DNA of 61,846 nt, taken from contig JBCCMQ010000018.1 in NCBI GenBank assembly GCA_039026235.1, positions 1 through 61,846 of the forward strand, written 5' to 3'. Position 1 is the first letter of the stretch. Each line of letters starts with the position of its first letter. The translations under genes were made by a program, and so were the position numbers. Positions 22,180 through 29,849 of this stretch are shown piece after piece. The notes below the pieces were generated by a model. The model worked only from the letters and a program-made list of their open reading frames with translations, did not search any database and was not told where the DNA came from. The stretch is from JBCCMQ01 sp039026235 (lineage in GTDB: Bacteria > Pseudomonadota > Alphaproteobacteria > Rhodobacterales > Rhodobacteraceae).

Positions 22180-23720
22180 CGACCTCTGCCGTGATCTCGG
22201 GCGCGCGCGTGCTCCTGCCCGACGCCGACCCTCACCAGCCGCCGCTGCGCGACCTGCATATCGCGCACGGCCGCATCGCCCGAATAGTCGCGCCGGGCGT
22301 CTCCCATTCCGATGGGGCGGAGGTGATCGACGGCTCAGGCAAGCTCGTGGTGCCCGGGTTCGTCAACGCCCATTACCACTCTTACGATGTGCTCGCGAAG
22401 GGGTTGATGGAGGACATGCCCTTCGACCTCTGGGCGCTGCTTAGTCAGCCAGGCTACTGGGGGCAGCGCAGCGCAGCTGAATTGAGGCTGCGCACGCTTG
22501 TTGGCGGTCTCGAGTGCCTGCGCAACGGTGTGACCTGCGTGCAGGACATGAACACTATCGTGCCCCATGACGAGGCGGCGCTCGACACGATCCTGTCGGC
22601 CTACGAAGAACTCGGATTACGCGTGGTGCTGTCGCTGGCTGTGCGCGACGTGGCCGAGCTTGACATCGCGCCGTTCCTAGCGTCGGACCTGCCTCCTGCC
22701 GTCCGCCAGATCGTCGATGGCGTGCCCGGGGATGCCGAGGCGGAGCTTGCTTTCGTCGCCGCCCAGATCGACCGGATCGGTACCGAGCGTCCCTGCCTGC
22801 ACTGGGCCATCAGCCCCTCTGGCCCGCAGCGCTGTTCCACGCGGCTGCTTGAGGGCTTGGGCGAGATCGCCAAGGCGCATCGGTTGCCCGTGCTGACCCA
22901 TGTCTATGAGACCCGCGCACAATTGGCCAAGGCGCGCAGCGCCTATCCTGAACATGGCGGATCGCTGATCCGGCGGCTGGCCGATACTGGGCTTTTGGGG
23001 CCGCGCACGACAATCGCGCATAGCGTCTGGATCACCAAGGGTGAAATCAGAGCGCTGGCCGAGGCAGGCGCGGGCATCGCGCATAATCCGATGGCGAACC
23101 TGAAACTGAAAAGCGGCATCGCCCCGCTCGTCGATCTGGAGGCCGCGGGCGTCAACATCGCGCTCGGCTGCGACAATTGCAGCTGCGGCGACACCCAGAA
23201 CATGTTCCAGGCGATGAAGCTCTTCACACTGCTCGCGGGCGCAATGGACGGACTGCCCACCGGAATGGGCGCCGCCAGCGCACTTCGGGCGGCGACGACC
23301 GGCGGCGCGCGCGCCGTGGGCCTTCAAGATGAAATCGGAGCCATTGCCGAAGGCATGCGAGCCGACCTGTCACTGATCGATCTTTCGGACATCGCCTATC
23401 AGCCCTTCAACAGCGCGCTGCGGCAACTCGTGTATTCCGAGTGTGGCCGGGGCGTGACCACCGTGATGGTCGAAGGCCGCGTCGTGATGCGTGACGGTCG
23501 GGCGACGGGTCTCGACGAACATGCGCTTCGGGCCGAATTATCCGAGCTGATGGTCCAGTACCGGGCAGAGTTCTCTGCCCTCGAACATCGCCACGCGCCC
23601 GCCTTCCCGCATTTGCTCGAGGCCAATCGGCACCTCGCGGCAACGGATCTTGGCATGGACCGCTTCATCACGCGGGCAACGCCAGGCGCCTATCCATCGA
23701 AAAGGGAGACACAGCTATGA
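22176..23720 (+). CDS. Amidohydrolase of the ATZ/TRZ/cytosine-deaminase family
   Basis: A metal-dependent hydrolase or deaminase acting on nitrogen heterocycles (TrzN/AtzB/SsnA/GuaD relatives). The start is GTG 22176, overlapping the permease stop; the next residues TTSAVISGARVLLPD form the usual N-terminal beta-sandwich. The metal motif is NAHYHSYD at about residue 65, other ligands are in THVYET and AHSVWIT, and the catalytic Asp is in GCDNCSCGD. It has 514 residues. The substrate cannot be fixed from sequence; neighbours point to import and stepwise hydrolysis of a small N-containing compound. Confidence 0.85.
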   Translation: MTTSAVISGARVLLPDADPHQPPLRDLHIAHGRIARIVAPGVSHSDGAEVIDGSGKLVVPGFVNAHYHSYDVLAKGLMEDMPFDLWALLSQPGYWGQRSAAELRLRTLVGGLECLRNGVTCVQDMNTIVPHDEAALDTILSAYEELGLRVVLSLAVRDVAELDIAPFLASDLPPAVRQIVDGVPGDAEAELAFVAAQIDRIGTERPCLHWAISPSGPQRCSTRLLEGLGEIAKAHRLPVLTHVYETRAQLAKARSAYPEHGGSLIRRLADTGLLGPRTTIAHSVWITKGEIRALAEAGAGIAHNPMANLKLKSGIAPLVDLEAAGVNIALGCDNCSCGDTQNMFQAMKLFTLLAGAMDGLPTGMGAASALRAATTGGARAVGLQDEIGAIAEGMRADLSLIDLSDIAYQPFNSALRQLVYSECGRGVTTVMVEGRVVMRDGRATGLDEHALRAELSELMVQYRAEFSALEHRHAPAFPHLLEANRHLAATDLGMDRFITRATPGAYPSKRETQL

Positions 23721-24214
23721 CAGCCGTCGTTACAGGATTGTTCCACGTCGCCGTCAAGACCTCGAACCTCGAGGCCACGCGCACATTCTGGTGCGAGGTC
23801 ATCGGCCTGACTGAGATGGCGCGTCCCGATTTTGGCTACCCAGGCGCCTGGCTCGCGGTGCCGATGCCTGGGGGGCTTGGCATCCTGCACGTCTATGCTG
23901 GCGGCCCGGCCATGGGCCCGGACGACACGGCACCTATGGGCACCGGTGCCATAGACCACGTTTCGCTGACCGCCATCGGATACGACGCCTATGTCGAGCG
24001 CTTCCGCGCCGCAGGACTGCCGTGGCGCGAGTTTCTCGTGCCCGGAACGACGCTCTGGCAGCTGTTTGTTTACGACCCAAGCGGCGTGCAGCTGGAACTG
24101 ACCTTCGATGCCGCGGTCGAAGTTGGGCCGACGCCGACTATTCCGGCAGAACGCCTCTACCACGCTGGGCAGTCGTTTTTCGACCCGACCGTTTACGACC
24201 ACCGTGAAACTTAA
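23717..24214 (+). CDS. VOC (glyoxalase/dioxygenase) superfamily protein
   Basis: A 165-residue protein with two vicinal-oxygen-chelate halves. FHVAVKTSNLEATRTFW near the N terminus and DHVSLTAIGYDAYVERF in the second half supply the metal-binding histidines, and the C-terminal YDPSGVQLELTF supplies the glutamate. Members are metalloenzymes (lyases, dioxygenases, isomerases). It overlaps the amidohydrolase by 4 bp, so it should act on the same or the next intermediate. The exact reaction is unknown. Confidence 0.85.
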   Translation: MTAVVTGLFHVAVKTSNLEATRTFWCEVIGLTEMARPDFGYPGAWLAVPMPGGLGILHVYAGGPAMGPDDTAPMGTGAIDHVSLTAIGYDAYVERFRAAGLPWREFLVPGTTLWQLFVYDPSGVQLELTFDAAVEVGPTPTIPAERLYHAGQSFFDPTVYDHRET

Positions 24215-24238
24215 CTGCAAAAGAAGGAACTGACTGAT

Positions 24239-25273
24239 ATGCTCACACGAGTCCGCAATATTGCCGCATCGGCACTGCTCGCCGTTGGCAGCCTTTGGGC
24301 AACCGTCGGCGTCGCCCAAGACCTTACGCCTGTCCGCTTCACGCTTGATTTCGTTCATCAGGGCGTGCACGGATTCTACTATCGCGCCCTGCAAAAAGGC
24401 TATTTCGAGGAGGAAGGCCTCGACGTGACCATAGACCAGGGCGAAGGATCGGCCGCCACCGTGACGCGCATCATGTCGGGGGCCTATGACGCCGGCTTTG
24501 GCGACATCAACGCCATCATCCAGCAGGCCTCGCTCAATGCAGGCGAGCAGCCGGTGATGGTGTATCAGGTCTACAGCCGTGCGCCCTTTGTCATGGTCAC
24601 CCGCAAGGACGGCCCGATCCAGTCGCTTGAAGACCTTCCCGGCACGCTTTTGGGCGGCCCGGCCGGAAGCCCGACCTTGCGGCTGTTTCCGGGCTTTGCG
24701 CGCGCCAACGGCATTGATCCCGACTCTATCGAATACATGAACATGGCGCCGAACCTGCAGGAACAGCTGATGGTGCGTGGTGAGATCGCAGGTACGCTGG
24801 TGTTCAATGTCTCTGCCTATATCAACCTCATTCGCATGGGCGAGGATCCGGATCAGTACAACTGGTTCACCTTCGCCGACAACGGGCTCGACGTGTATTC
24901 GAATGGCGTCATGGTTTCGCAAGCGATGCTGCAGGAGAACCCCGAGGCGGTCGCGGGCCTCGTGCGGGCCATCAATCGCTCGATGGTCGAGATCATCGAC
25001 AACCCCGGGCTTGGGATCGAGGCGATGCTGGAGGTCGAGCCGCTGCTCGACGCCGAGCTGGAAGGCCAGCGGCTTGATTTTGCGATTAACGAGTTGATGA
25101 TGGCTGAAGAAACGCTCGCTGCCGGTTTGGGCGAGGTCGATGACACCAAACTCGCCGAAGCGATCACCGTAATCTCGGAGGCCTATGAGCTTGAGGCGGA
25201 GCCGGACGCGAATACGGTCTATACCCGCGCGTTCCTGTCCGATGCCTCCGAGCGTGGCTGGCCGAACAAGTAA
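24239..25273 (+). CDS. ABC transporter substrate-binding protein (NMT1/THI5-like)
   Basis: A 344-residue periplasmic binding protein with a signal peptide (RVRNIAASALLAVGSLW, cleavage after GVAQ at about residue 26). The NMT1/SsuA fold follows: FTLDFVHQGVHGFYYRALQK, then YFEEEGLDVTIDQGEGSA, and AYDAGFGDINAII. Proteins of this type bind pyrimidines, thiamine precursors, taurine or other small organics. It completes the importer with the ATPase and permease upstream. A stable hairpin follows the gene. Confidence 0.92.
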   Translation: MLTRVRNIAASALLAVGSLWATVGVAQDLTPVRFTLDFVHQGVHGFYYRALQKGYFEEEGLDVTIDQGEGSAATVTRIMSGAYDAGFGDINAIIQQASLNAGEQPVMVYQVYSRAPFVMVTRKDGPIQSLEDLPGTLLGGPAGSPTLRLFPGFARANGIDPDSIEYMNMAPNLQEQLMVRGEIAGTLVFNVSAYINLIRMGEDPDQYNWFTFADNGLDVYSNGVMVSQAMLQENPEAVAGLVRAINRSMVEIIDNPGLGIEAMLEVEPLLDAELEGQRLDFAINELMMAEETLAAGLGEVDDTKLAEAITVISEAYELEAEPDANTVYTRAFLSDASERGWPNK

Positions 25274-25283
25274 ACTGTGCCAT

Positions 25284-25310
25284 GTCGGCGGGGCGTCTCG
25301 CGCCGCCGAC
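25284..25310 (+). terminator. Hairpin after the binding-protein gene
   Basis: A perfect 8-bp stem GTCGGCGG/CCGCCGAC with an 11-nt loop, 10 bp after the stop codon of the substrate-binding protein gene. No adjacent T-run, but a T-rich stretch follows about 45 bp later. It may lower transcription into the amidase gene or protect the 3' end of the binding-protein mRNA. Confidence 0.55.
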
Positions 25311-25388
25311 ACGCCGACCCTCACGTCGTGTCGCCCAATGAGGGCGTATGTTTTTCTTTTTCTTCAAACATAAAAAGGATGGTCTGCG

Positions 25389-26609
25389 GTGAAAGACACA
25401 GTCAACGCCTTTACTCCGCACGCGCCGTTCCGCGATTATGAACCTGCGGGGGATGGGCCCTTATCCGACCTGACCTTTGCCGTGAAAGACCTCTTTGACG
25501 TGGAGGGGATGATCACGGGCGCGGGCAATCCAACCTGGGCCAGAGGCCAGGTCCCGGCGCAGCACGATGCTCCAGCCGTCGCTTGCCTTCGCCGCGCAGG
25601 GGCACGCTTTGCCGGCAAAACCGTCATGGACGAACTTGCGTGGAGCCTCGGCGGAGAAAACATCCACTATGGGGCACCCGGAAATACCGTAGCCCCGGGA
25701 CGTGTGACCGGCGGGTCCTCTTCCGGGTCCGCCGCAGCAGTGGCGGCGGGCTTGGTCGATACAGCCCTTGGGACCGATACCGGCGGCTCCATTCGTCTGC
25801 CTGCGTCCTTCACCGGCACGTGGGGCATCCGCACGTCCCACGGCGCGATCGCCCGCGACGGTGTTGTACCGCTTGCACCGTCCTTCGACACGATCGGATG
25901 GTTGGCGCGGGATGCCGAAACACTCCACCGCGTCGGGGTCGTCTTTTTTCCTGATGTGACCGCGTTTCCGGAGATCGCGCGTGTGCGGATCGCGGCCGAC
26001 CTTTTCGACAGGCTCCCGCGCGATCTGCGCGAGCCACTGATCGCGCAGGCCCGACGGCTTGCGGAGGATCTTGGCCTGTCGTTCGAGACGGTGCAGCTGG
26101 CGCCCGATGGCATCGCCGACTGGCGCGAAACGTTTCGGGTCTGTCAGGCCGACGAAGCCTGGACGTGCCACGGCCGCTGGGTCGAGGAGAGCGGCGCGCA
26201 CCTCGGGCCCGACATCATCGAACGGTTCCGGATGGCGTCCCGCCTTGCGCCTTCGCGGATCGAGGCCGCCAACCGCGATAGGGCGGCGATCACACGTCGT
26301 ATGCAGGAACTGGTAGACCGTGGCACCCTTCTCGTGACGCCCGGTGCAGCGGGTCCGCCGCCATTATTGGCCCAGTCTCCAGCGCGTCTCGCAGCTGAAC
26401 GGTCCGCAGCACTTGACCTTCTGTGCCCCGCCAGTCTCGCAGGCATGCCGCAACTGGCGATGCCGTGTCTGAGCACCCGGGCCGGGCCACTAGGGCTGGG
26501 CCTTGCCGCCGCCAGGGGAGACGACATGATATTGCTTTCGGTGGCACGCCGTGTCGCTCGGCATCCGCACGCCTTCGGCTCTAATCAATGTCAGATCGCG
26601 ACGCGCTAG
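25389..26609 (+). CDS. Amidase (amidase signature family)
   Basis: A 406-residue Ser-cisSer-Lys amidase. The catalytic lysine is in LTFAVKDLFDVEG (about residue 33) and the signature is GRVTGGSSSGSAAAVAAGLV (about residues 104-123). The serine pair is in that segment, and the following GTDTGGSIRLPASF is also typical. It starts at GTG 25389. The family includes AtzE (carboxybiuret hydrolase), HpxY-like and urea-carboxylate hydrolases. Together with the HpxZ/AtzH-like gene at the start of the run it suggests hydrolysis of a ureido or amide intermediate. 115 bp separate it from the binding-protein gene. Confidence 0.9.
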   Translation: MKDTVNAFTPHAPFRDYEPAGDGPLSDLTFAVKDLFDVEGMITGAGNPTWARGQVPAQHDAPAVACLRRAGARFAGKTVMDELAWSLGGENIHYGAPGNTVAPGRVTGGSSSGSAAAVAAGLVDTALGTDTGGSIRLPASFTGTWGIRTSHGAIARDGVVPLAPSFDTIGWLARDAETLHRVGVVFFPDVTAFPEIARVRIAADLFDRLPRDLREPLIAQARRLAEDLGLSFETVQLAPDGIADWRETFRVCQADEAWTCHGRWVEESGAHLGPDIIERFRMASRLAPSRIEAANRDRAAITRRMQELVDRGTLLVTPGAAGPPPLLAQSPARLAAERSAALDLLCPASLAGMPQLAMPCLSTRAGPLGLGLAAARGDDMILLSVARRVARHPHAFGSNQCQIATR

Positions 26610-26961
26610 AAAGCTTCTCAGGGATACCGCGAGGATAATGCCACTGGCGAACGTTTGGCCCCGGTTCCGTCCCCTCCAGCAGTCAAGCATCAGATCAAAC
26701 ACGTATTGGGATGTCGGATGGCCTCTGGAGGAATGGACAGACTTTCTCGCTGGATCAGGGTCGCCCCCCGAATGCGCGCAAGTCGTGTGCAATCTTAAGG
26801 GAAGGTTCGGAAAGCGCACGAAAGCAGGCTCTTGGGCGAACGCAGCGAATTCACCCTATGTCCGCACAGCCGACCTTGCATCTCATACCTTGTAAGGTTG
26901 ACTCAATACGGGTTTCCATGGACCGTAGGTTTAGTTTTAAAAAGTTTTTGAGGGTTCAAGT
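26610..26961. other. Intergenic region without a supported gene
   Basis: About 350 bp between the amidase and the VPLPA-CTERM gene. The open frames found here have no ribosome-binding site and no recognisable homology. Base composition becomes more AT-rich towards 26,900, where the next gene begins. Confidence 0.5.
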
Positions 26962-27465
26962 ATGAAAACGTTGTTTTCCGCAGCTTTGATTGCACTGGGA
27001 CTGACAAACTCGGCACATTCTGCCGTAATCTACGAATGGAGCGGGCTCTGCACCGATGGATGCACCGGATTTGCAAGTGCCGTTTTAACGCTTGAAGATA
27101 CCTACACGCCGGGCACAGCGCTTGCCTTGGCTGACTTTAGCAGTTTTTTCTATAGTTCTTCTTCTGGCGCCTTTGATGTGCCGGGCGACGCGGTTTTTGT
27201 CAGCCTAACGGGCACATTACCTATGGAAACTGGGAACCTGTCTGACGTGGTGGTCGATTTTACCGGAGTAGGGTCAGTCTTCAGTTCATTTTCGACGGGC
27301 AGTTAGGCATCTTTGTTTGATGCGATTGGGGTTGGCGAAGGTGGAACCAATGCAGAATGGACGCTTAGACCAACGGCGGTTCCCCTTCCGGCGGGCTTAC
27401 CTTTGCTAGTTGCTGGCCTTGGGGGTCTTGCTTTTGTAGCCAGACGTCAACGCAAGTCTATCTGA
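26962..27465 (+). pseudogene. VPLPA-CTERM secreted surface protein, split by an in-frame TAG
   Basis: The first part has a clear signal peptide (MKTLFSAALIALGLTNSAHS) and 114 residues, ending at TAG 27304-27306. Beyond the stop the same frame stays open for another 52 residues and contains the sorting tag: VPLPAGLPLLVAGLGG, a hydrophobic helix, then ARRQRKSI and TGA at 27463-27465. This VPLPA-CTERM tripartite tail is the Rhodobacterales form of exosortase-sorted proteins. One amber codon therefore separates secretion from anchoring: a nonsense mutation, a sequencing error or, less likely, readthrough. The gene is AT-richer than its neighbours. No exosortase gene is in the window. Confidence 0.8.
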
Positions 27466-27630
27466 CCCACCCGACGTCCAGAAACGAGTGCCCTGATGTC
27501 CGGCCCAGGGACGCCTACTTTGTGCCAAGGTTCGGATGCTGCGTGCGTAGCAGACCCTTTCGCTGCGATGACACCAAAGTCCGCTTACAAACAAAAGCGG
27601 TCATTGGCTGCATTACAGAAAGGTAGCCAA

Positions 27631-27720
27631 TAGGGCGCAGAACTGCCATTTTCGGCACCGCAGAACCGTGCAGCAGTCTTGGCGCAGGATTTCGCCCCAA
27701 TCCATCCGTAACTGACCCCT
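27631..27720 (-). repeat. Boundary repeat, copy 3 (inverted, just beyond hemA)
   Basis: Read on the minus strand it begins AGGGGTCAGTTACGGATGG and contains GGGGCGAAATCCTGCGCC, then CTGCGGTGC and GAAAATGGCAG. It matches copy 1 (18820-18912) in reverse orientation with a 4-base insertion and scattered changes. It lies 30 bp beyond the hemA stop. Copies 1 and 3 thus flank the whole non-photosynthetic island as inverted repeats. Confidence 0.6.
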
Positions 27721-27749
27721 TCCTTGGGTTCTGAGGCGCTGCTGACGAC

Positions 27750-28961
27750 CTAGGCCACCGCGTGAGCCAGCGCACACTGCCGCCACAGCGAGGCCAGCGC
27801 ACTGACAAGGTGATCGATGTCAGCGTCCGTGTGGAGCGGCGAGGGCGTGATCCGCAGCCTTTCGGTGCCCTTGGGCACGGTCGGATAGTTGATCGGCTGC
27901 ACGTAGATCCCGAATTCGTCCATCAGCACGTCCGAGATAAAGCGGCATTTCACCGGATCGCCGATCATCACCGGGATGATGTGGCTGGGGTTGTTCAGAT
28001 GCGGGATGCCTTCGGCGTCGAGGCGGCCGCGTACCCGGGCAACGCGGTTCTGCTGCCGAGCACGTTCGGCGTGGCTGGTCTTCAGGTGGGCAATCGAGGC
28101 CCGGGCCGCCGCGGCCACGCCCGGGGGCAGGGCGGTCGTGAAGATAAAGCCGCTGGCAAAGCAACGGATAAAGTCGCACAGCGCCGCGGACCCGGTCACA
28201 TAGCCGCCGATGACGCCGTAGGCCTTGCCCAGCGTGCCTTCGATCAGGGTGATCCTGTCGGCCAGCCCTTCACGTTCCGAGATACCGCCACCCCGGGGCC
28301 CGTAAAGGCCCACGGCGTGCACTTCGTCCAGATAGGTCAGGGCGCCATGCTTTTCCGAGACCTCGACAATTTCGGCCATCGGGCAGATATCGCCGTCCAT
28401 GGAATAAACCGATTCAAAGGCCACAATCTTGGGTCGGTCCGGCGCGATCGCCGACAGTTTCCGGTCCAGATCCTCGGGGTCGTTGTGGCGCCAGATGACC
28501 TTGTCGGCGCGGCTGTGGCGGATGCCTTCGATCATCGAGGCATGGTTCAGCGCGTCCGACAGGATCACAGCGCCCGGAAGCCGGCTGCCAAGGGTGGAAA
28601 GCGCGGCCCAGTTCGAGACATAGCCCGAGGTGAAAAGCAACGCCGATTCCTTACCATGAAGATCGGCCAGTTCGTCTTCGAGGAGCCTGTGATAGTGGTT
28701 CGTGCCCGAGATGTTGCGCGTGCCGCCCGCCCCGGTGCCGCATTCATCGACAACCCGGTGCATCTCGGCAATCACCTTGGCATTCTGGCCCATCCCAAGA
28801 TAGTCGTTCGAGCACCAGACAGTGACCTCGCCTGCGCCCGCGCCGTGGTTCTTGGCACGGGGGAAGTTGCCGCAGTGCCGTTCTAGCTCGGCAAATATGC
28901 GGTAGTTTCCTTCGTCTCTAAGTGCATCGATTTGGGTCTGGAAGAGCTTGTCGAAGTCCAT
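27750..28961 (-). CDS. hemA: 5-aminolevulinate synthase HemA
   Basis: PLP enzyme condensing glycine and succinyl-CoA to 5-aminolevulinate, the first tetrapyrrole step in alphaproteobacteria. It has 403 residues. The Gly-rich loop is in DECGTGAGGTRNISGTNHYH, the PLP pocket is VYSMDGDICP and LDEVHAVGLYG, and the Schiff-base lysine is in IEGTLGKAYGVIGG (about residue 244). It is the last gene of the minus-strand bchF...puhE superoperon, 20 bp after puhE, so precursor supply follows photosynthesis gene expression. A chromosomal isozyme is likely. Confidence 0.97.
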   Translation of the reverse strand: MDFDKLFQTQIDALRDEGNYRIFAELERHCGNFPRAKNHGAGAGEVTVWCSNDYLGMGQNAKVIAEMHRVVDECGTGAGGTRNISGTNHYHRLLEDELADLHGKESALLFTSGYVSNWAALSTLGSRLPGAVILSDALNHASMIEGIRHSRADKVIWRHNDPEDLDRKLSAIAPDRPKIVAFESVYSMDGDICPMAEIVEVSEKHGALTYLDEVHAVGLYGPRGGGISEREGLADRITLIEGTLGKAYGVIGGYVTGSAALCDFIRCFASGFIFTTALPPGVAAAARASIAHLKTSHAERARQQNRVARVRGRLDAEGIPHLNNPSHIIPVMIGDPVKCRFISDVLMDEFGIYVQPINYPTVPKGTERLRITPSPLHTDADIDHLVSALASLWRQCALAHAVA

Positions 28962-28981
28962 CTGGATCCCCCGGTAGTCCT

Positions 28982-29773
28982 TTAGTTGTCGTTTGGTTTT
29001 GCCACCGGCGCCGGGATCATCCAGCGCCAGAGGATTTGGTCAGGTACAGGCAGCACCATGAATGCATGCTCAAGCAGGGCGAGCGCGGTCAGCGTCGCCA
29101 AAAGGGCGTAGCCAACCGTGGCGGGTGCTCCGGTCGCGGTGCCCAGCAGCGACACCCAGGTGGCGGTCGCCAGCCCCAGTGCCACCGCAGAAACCGGAAA
29201 GAACCAGGCCACCGACCGTCGTCGCAGATGCGATTTCAGATGCGTCAGTGTCAGCGGCAGGAACTCCGTGTTGATGCGCGGCACGCCGAAATAGATGTTC
29301 AGTTTCGCCGAAAGACGCGCCAGATAGAGAATGCCGTAGGTCCAGATGCCAACGGTGTTGGTGGCCATGGTCGCCAGGGCCAGGACCAGGACGAGGCCCG
29401 TTGCCAGAAGTATTTCGTGGTAGGCGAGCGCGCCCCAGGCCCGGAAAAACCGTTCCCGATCGGGTGCGCCCGGCGGGCATTCGACCGGTTGCGGCCCGGT
29501 TATCACGCCGGACAGGAACGCCAGCTCGATCCACCCCCAGACCGCCAGCGCCGACAGGAACGCCAGATAGACCCCGCCGGTGGTCGTGACCGTTGCGGTG
29601 ACCACCAGCCCCGCGATCCCCACCATAAACAGCGGCAAGGCCAGCACGACGGATCGCACATGGGCGGTGCCGCCGCTTCGGTCGGCCGACTTCACGCGCC
29701 AAAGGATCGCTCCGGTGGAAAACCACCAGATGAAAAGCGCCAGAAGCGCGGCGAACCATGGCGACGCGGGCAT
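28982..29773 (-). CDS. puhE: Photosynthetic complex assembly protein PuhE (DUF3623)
   Basis: A 263-residue integral membrane protein with about seven hydrophobic segments (for example FAALLALFIWWFSTGAILW and WGALAYHEILLATGLVLVL). Conserved family pieces are LYLARLSAKLNIYFGVPRIN and EFLPLTLTHLKSHLR. PuhE affects LH1/RC assembly and bacteriochlorophyll levels in Rhodobacter. ATG 29773 is chosen; a GTG one codon earlier is possible. Its ribosome-binding site is inside a strong hairpin (29778-29806). Confidence 0.92.
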   Translation of the reverse strand: MPASPWFAALLALFIWWFSTGAILWRVKSADRSGGTAHVRSVVLALPLFMVGIAGLVVTATVTTTGGVYLAFLSALAVWGWIELAFLSGVITGPQPVECPPGAPDRERFFRAWGALAYHEILLATGLVLVLALATMATNTVGIWTYGILYLARLSAKLNIYFGVPRINTEFLPLTLTHLKSHLRRRSVAWFFPVSAVALGLATATWVSLLGTATGAPATVGYALLATLTALALLEHAFMVLPVPDQILWRWMIPAPVAKPNDN

Positions 29774-29777
29774 CACA

Positions 29778-29806
29778 GCGCGACCCCTCGTCTGGCGGGG
29801 TCGCGC
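29778..29806 (-). promoter_or_regulatory. Hairpin covering the puhE ribosome-binding site
   Basis: A perfect 10-bp inverted repeat (GCGCGACCCC / GGGGTCGCGC) with a 9-nt loop, directly upstream of the puhE start and 44 bp after the acsF stop. In the transcript the GAGGGG that could serve as Shine-Dalgarno is in the 3' arm, 10 nt before ATG. The fold could hold back puhE translation or act as an acsF 3' stabiliser. Confidence 0.65.
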
Positions 29807-29849
29807 CGTGCGCCGGATCTCCGGAGCGGCAGGGAGGGGGCGCAGTGCG

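Noticed and set aside
23690..25324. A 544-residue minus-strand frame opposite the VOC and binding-protein genes
   Set aside because: His/Arg-rich low-complexity translation typical of a shadow frame; the plus strand encodes two well-supported proteins.
26551..26895. A 114-residue open frame after the amidase
   Set aside because: It overlaps the amidase end in another frame, has no ribosome-binding site, and its sequence looks random.
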